Below are positions 42,338-45,108 of a DNA stretch of 45,108 nt, piece after piece. The DNA is from an uncultured Prevotella sp. (lineage in GTDB: Bacteria; Bacteroidota; Bacteroidia; Bacteroidales; Bacteroidaceae): assembly GCA_905233425.1 (NCBI GenBank), contig CAJOEC010000021.1, positions 1 through 45,108 of the forward strand, given 5' to 3'. The notes under the pieces are model-generated. The model was given only the letters and a program-made list of their open reading frames with translations. It was not told the DNA's origin and made no database searches. The translations under genes and the position numbers were made by a program. Every line of letters begins with the position of its first letter. Position 1 is the first letter of the stretch.

Positions 42338-43696
42338 CTATAGTTCGGGCTTCATTCCGCCCTTCATGTTCTTCATTGCCTGGGCCATCTGTGCCATGCG
42401 GCTGCGGTCGATGCCCGATACCATCTTCATCATCTTCTTCGTCTGGTCGAACTGCTTCAGCAGCCGGTTCACGTCCTCAATCTTCTGTCCGCAGCCACGG
42501 GCGATGCGCAGCCGGCGGCTCTGGTTGATGATGTCGGGGTTCTGCCGCTCCTTCGGTGTCATGCTCTGTATGATGGCCTCGATCTTCTTGAATGCGTTCT
42601 CGTCGATGTCGAGGTCTTTAATCTGCTTGCCCACGCCGGGGATCATCGATGCCAGCTCCTTGATGTTACCCATCTTCTTGATCTGCTGTATCTGCGACAT
42701 GAAGTCGTCGAAGTCGAACTTGTTCTTGCGTATCTTCTTCTCCAGCTCGGCGGCCTGCTTCTCGTCGAACTGCATCTGCGCACGCTCCACGAGGCTCACC
42801 ACGTCGCCCATGCCCAGTATGCGGTCGGCCATGCGCTCGGGGTGGAAGAGGTCTATGGCCTCCATCTTCTCGCCTGTACCGATGAACTTGATGGGTTTGG
42901 TGACGACGGTGCGTATTGAGAGGGCTGCACCGCCACGTGTGTCGCCGTCGAGCTTCGTGAGCACCACGCCGTCGTAGTCGAGCTTGTCGTTGAACTCCTT
43001 GGCGGTGTTCACAGCGTCCTGACCGGTCATCGAGTCGACCACGAAGAGCGTCTCGTCGGGCTTGATGGCCCATTTCAGCGCGGCAATCTCGTTCATCATG
43101 TCCTCGTCGATGGCCAGTCGGCCGGCGGTGTCGACGATGACCACGTTGTATGCCTCCTGCTTGGCCTTGCGTATGGCGTGCTGGGCTATCGACACCACGT
43201 CCTTGTTCTCAGGCTCGGTGTAGACATCCACGCCGACGCTCTCGCCCACGACTTTCAGCTGCTCAATGGCTGCCGGACGGTAGATGTCGCAGGCCACGAG
43301 CAGCGGCTGCTTGTGCATCTTCGTCTTGAGCATATTGGCCAGCTTTCCGCTGAACGTTGTCTTACCCGAACCTTGCAGTCCGGCCATGAGGATTATGGCG
43401 GGGTGCTGCTCCAGCCTTATCTCCGTGGCCTTGCCGCCCATGAGTGCTGTCAGCTCGTCGTGCACAATCTTCACCATCAGCTGGCTGGGCTTGATGGCCG
43501 TGAGCACGTTCATGCCCAGCGCCTTCTGCTTCACGTTGTCGGTGAACTGCTTCGCCACCTTGTAGTTCACGTCGGCATCCAAAAGTGCGCGGCGCACGTC
43601 CTTGAGTGTCTCGGCTACGTTAATCTCGGTGATTTTTCCTTCACCTTTAAGTATTTTGAACGACCTCTCTAAGCGTTCCGATAAGTTTTCAAACAT
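42338..43696 (-). CDS. ffh: Signal recognition particle protein Ffh
   Basis: 452 residues. N domain (1-95), G domain with P-loop GLQGSGKTT (106-114), [13 protein letters not shown] and [10 protein letters not shown], then a Met-rich M domain (about 300-452; [37 protein letters not shown], and MMKMVSG). Ffh binds signal sequences and 4.5S RNA and delivers ribosomes to FtsY. It is followed by folD in the same direction with 74 bases between. Promoter and AAATCGTAAAT tract lie upstream. Confidence 0.97.
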   Translation of the reverse strand: MFENLSERLERSFKILKGEGKITEINVAETLKDVRRALLDADVNYKVAKQFTDNVKQKALGMNVLTAIKPSQLMVKIVHDELTALMGGKATEIRLEQHPAIILMAGLQGSGKTTFSGKLANMLKTKMHKQPLLVACDIYRPAAIEQLKVVGESVGVDVYTEPENKDVVSIAQHAIRKAKQEAYNVVIVDTAGRLAIDEDMMNEIAALKWAIKPDETLFVVDSMTGQDAVNTAKEFNDKLDYDGVVLTKLDGDTRGGAALSIRTVVTKPIKFIGTGEKMEAIDLFHPERMADRILGMGDVVSLVERAQMQFDEKQAAELEKKIRKNKFDFDDFMSQIQQIKKMGNIKELASMIPGVGKQIKDLDIDENAFKKIEAIIQSMTPKERQNPDIINQSRRLRIARGCGQKIEDVNRLLKQFDQTKKMMKMVSGIDRSRMAQMAQAMKNMKGGMKPEL

Positions 43697-43705
43697 CTCT
43701 GAATA

Positions 43706-43745
43706 TTTACGATTTACTGATTTACGATTTGCGATTTATTTGCAA
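43706..43745 (-). repeat. TTTACGATTTAC tandem tract 5' of ffh
   Basis: Plus strand TTTACGATTTACTGATTTAC, then GATTTGCGATTTATTTGC. In the mRNA it reads GTAAATCGTAAAT, ending about 10 bases before the ATG. The same word precedes rpsJ (955-978) in the same relation to the start codon. Confidence 0.8.
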
Positions 43746-43762
43746 TTTGCGGAATTTCGGTG

Positions 43763-43794
43763 CAAAATTACAAATAAAGAACGAAATGGCCAAA
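43763..43794 (-). promoter_or_regulatory. ffh promoter
   Basis: Gene strand TTTG (43794-43791), 20-nt spacer, TAATTTTG (43770-43763). The leader is about 60 nt. Confidence 0.83.
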
Positions 43795-43946
43795 GTTTTT
43801 CCCCGATTTCTCAATTTGGGCAGATTAAACGCAAGATAAGTGCGGAAAGATTACACCGTGCTGCCCTGGGTAATAAGAATCTGCGTTTTTTCTCTTTATG
43901 TGATTGTTTTTTATTGTTTGTATTCTGTTATTTCAATTATTCTTCG

Positions 43947-43954
43947 TACCTTTG
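43947..43954 (+). promoter_or_regulatory. Promoter -7 element of the toxin-antitoxin pair
   Basis: TACCTTTG fits TAnnTTTG; the -33 box is not clear. Downstream, GGCGTT-like and CCAACATGCTTGCATGATTGG-like symmetric bases near 44016-44036 could be an operator for autoregulation. Otherwise the 373-base gap between ffh and this pair (43697-44070) holds only the ffh promoter region. Confidence 0.55.
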
Positions 43955-44070
43955 CACACGAATAGCGTGCGAGAACGGACGAAGCAGCGAACGCCAACAT
44001 GCTTGCATGATTGGCCGAGTAGCGCCGGACAACGTCCTTGCCGCCATAAACCCATAAAACGTTTAGGATT

Positions 44071-44307
44071 ATGACAGCAATACAACTGCGTGCGGAACTG
44101 TTCCGCGAGATGAGTCCGCTGCTTGATAGCGAGGCGGCTATGGAGAAGATGCTGACGTTTGTCAGGACGCTGGTGCCAACAAAGAAAGCTGAGGCAGGAT
44201 GGGCTGACCGCTTTGTCGGAGCATGGAAAGACGACCGCTCAGCCGACGAGATTGTTAAGGAGATACGCAGCGCAAGGACTGCTAACACTATTGACGTAGA
44301 GCTATGA
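44071..44307 (+). CDS. Putative antitoxin partner of VapC
   Basis: 78 residues: MTAIQLRAELFREMSPLLDS at the start, a helical middle (EAAMEKMLTFVRTLVPTKK), and a C-terminal acidic/basic helix (DEIVKEIRSARTANTIDVEL). The layout, short with a C-terminal segment likely to wrap the toxin, and a 4-base ATGA overlap with the vapC gene argue for an antitoxin. I do not see a classical AbrB, RHH or Phd motif. In Bacteroidales, short antitoxins of this kind commonly precede PIN toxins. It probably also represses the operon. Confidence 0.7.
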   Translation: MTAIQLRAELFREMSPLLDSEAAMEKMLTFVRTLVPTKKAEAGWADRFVGAWKDDRSADEIVKEIRSARTANTIDVEL

Positions 44308-44708
44308 AGGGCTATCTGCTTGACACTAGTATCTGCGTTGCTATATTCCGTGGCAATCGACATGTGGCAGCAAAGATGAACGAGGTGGGGAAGGAACGGT
44401 GCTTCATCACCAAGATTGTTGTTGCAGAGCTGCTTTTTGGCGCATATAGGAGCAAGCGCGTAGAAGAGAATCTGGAGCAGACACACGAGTTCATAAAGGA
44501 AGTGAAGGTGCTGCCGTTCGACGACTGCGTGGACATCTTCGCCAAGGAGCGTGCGCGGCTATGGGACTCAGGAAAAAAGATTGAGGACTTTGACCTGCTT
44601 ATAGGCTGCGCTGCTAAGGCTGCAGGGCTGACGATGGTAACGCACAACGTGAAGCACTTTAGCCACATTGACGGCATCGAGATAGAGGACTGGGTTGCCA
44701 GGAAGTAA
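44304..44708 (+). CDS. vapC: VapC-type PIN-domain ribonuclease toxin
   Basis: 134 residues. PIN-domain acidic residues: D7 (YLLDTSI), E42 (VVAELLFGAY), and D95/D97 (IEDFDLLIGCAA). N115 in VTHNVKHF is in the position of the fourth conserved polar residue, and the C-terminus is IEIEDW. VapC toxins cleave RNA, often initiator tRNA or 23S rRNA, when the antitoxin is lost. Start codon overlaps the antitoxin stop (ATGA), so the pair is translationally coupled. It is followed at once by a 22-bp-period repeat array. Confidence 0.93.
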   Translation: MKGYLLDTSICVAIFRGNRHVAAKMNEVGKERCFITKIVVAELLFGAYRSKRVEENLEQTHEFIKEVKVLPFDDCVDIFAKERARLWDSGKKIEDFDLLIGCAAKAAGLTMVTHNVKHFSHIDGIEIEDWVARK

Positions 44709-44810
44709 GGCCCCGGAGGGCTGAAAAAGTTCGCGCCGGGCGAACTGGCAGTTCGCGCCGTCCGAACTCGGAGTTCGCCCGGCGCGAACTCCAAAACGTC
44801 CCAGGGGCCT
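44708..44810. repeat. 22-bp-period palindromic array (array iv)
   Basis: Three 17-base words start at 44729, 44751 and 44773 with 5-base spacers TGGCA and TCGGA. Word 1 GTTCGCGCCGGGCGAAC is the exact reverse complement of word 3; word 2 is GTTCGCGCCGTCCGAAC. Outer inverted flanks: AGGCCCC (44708-44714) and GGGGCCT (44804-44810). The geometry is the same as array i at 529-619. Confidence 0.9.
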
Positions 44811-44847
44811 TTCCGGGTGATGTCGGAGGGGCCGGAGAGTCGGCCTA

Positions 44848-44966
44848 GTGTAGGGGCAGGCCCTGTGCCAGCCCGATGCCCCCAAAGGGGCAATATTCAC
44901 AGATGAAAAGGCAAGCATCTGTGTCCCTTACGGGACATCGGGCTGGCACAGGGCCTGCCCCTACAC
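44848..44966. repeat. Palindromic element with 31-bp terminal inverted repeats
   Basis: The 31 bases 44848-44878 (starting GTGTAGGGGCAGGCCCTG) are the exact reverse complement of 44936-44966. The centre contains two smaller hairpins: CCCC-AAA-GGGG at about 44880-44890, and CACAGATG at about 44899-44906 facing CATCTGTG at about 44916-44923. At 119 bases with no coding capacity it looks like a miniature inverted-repeat element. Confidence 0.9.
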
Positions 44967-45030
44967 CGGCGGAAAACATAGACGACGATTGAAAGAAATC
45001 TATATGAAAAAATTCGACCTGTACGGTTGA

Positions 45031-45108
45031 AAAGCCCTGAAGGGGCGACAAGACTACAGACGGGGGTGAAACCCCCGGTAAGTCGGCACAAGACGAAAGC
45101 CCTGAAAG
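45031..45108. repeat. AAGCCCTGAAGGGGCG / GGGGGTGAAACCCCCGG repeat at the window end
   Basis: AAAGCCCTGAAGGGGC at about 45032, a GGGGGTGAAACCCCC hairpin near 45063-45077, and a second AAAGCCCTGAAAG at the edge. It is the kind of gene-free repeat common in Bacteroidetes and continues beyond the window. The interval 44967-45030 shows nothing else. Confidence 0.65.

Noticed and set aside
43960..44070. Possible structured RNA before the antitoxin gene
   Set aside because: The symmetry is imperfect and short; an operator is simpler, and there is no RNA family resemblance.

Overview
The window looks like chromosomal DNA from an anaerobic gut or oral member of the Bacteroidales, most like Prevotella and its relatives. 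Evidence: promoters of the Bacteroidetes type (TTTG, 19-20 nt, TAnnTTTG) in front of many genes, no convincing Shine-Dalgarno sites, lineage-typical families (DUF4421, DUF4292, BACON, BspA-like leucine-rich repeats, Wzi-like capsule protein, small single-TPR protein), and an oxygen-independent lifestyle (NrdG). No rRNA or tRNA gene, phage module or complete insertion sequence was seen.

Layout. 1-1.4 kb: gene-free repeat-rich DNA, then a solitary rpsJ with its own promoter, leader hairpin and terminator. 1.4-2.4 kb: glycosyltransferase. 2.4-10.4 kb: leftward block of envelope and housekeeping genes (DUF4421 outer-membrane protein, NAD-dependent epimerase, EnvC-like protein, DUF4292 lipoprotein, TPR protein, dut, CYTH protein, a 51-residue membrane protein). 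10.4-14.5 kb: four-helix-bundle gene in an inverted-repeat frame, prfB, ychF, and an Rpn-like nuclease gene. 14.7-15.1 kb: Fur-family regulator. 15.1-24.5 kb: leftward CapA, DUF3160, nrdG, lutC-lutB-lutA, lipocalin-like lipoprotein, Wzi-like protein. 24.6-26.8 kb: rightward nucleotidyltransferase and AICAR transformylase. 26.9-28.9 kb: leftward ketoacyl synthase and lipoprotein. 29.5-41.3 kb: a long rightward series of secreted or outer-membrane proteins ending in a 1547-residue LRR surface protein. 41.4-43.7 kb: leftward folD and ffh. 44.1-44.7 kb: a VapC-type toxin-antitoxin pair. The last 400 bases are repeats.

The unusual feature of the window is its short repeats. (1) Four intergenic arrays (529-619, 13339-13418, 29074-29173, 44708-44810) contain 3-4 units spaced exactly 22 bp. 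Their words are unrelated in sequence, but the units are palindromic or inverted within the array and three arrays have inverted outer flanks. (2) Several families of hairpin or tandem repeats occur both between genes and in frame inside genes (epimerase, CapA, DUF3160, LutA, LutB, LutC, DUF4292 and two unknown secreted proteins). One GC-rich element is translated in opposite orientations in two genes, and another is read in two different frames. (3) G-poor tandem repeats of many different sequences lie just 5' of start codons in more than ten genes, nearly always with the G-poor strand in the mRNA. This suggests unstructured leaders in an organism that does not use Shine-Dalgarno pairing. (4) Repeats supply stop codons (CYTH, prfB, folD, wzi) and the start region of the DUF4292 gene.

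Family assignments rest on recognised motifs read by eye, not on searches. The repeat geometry is read directly from the sequence. Functional interpretations of the repeats are inference.
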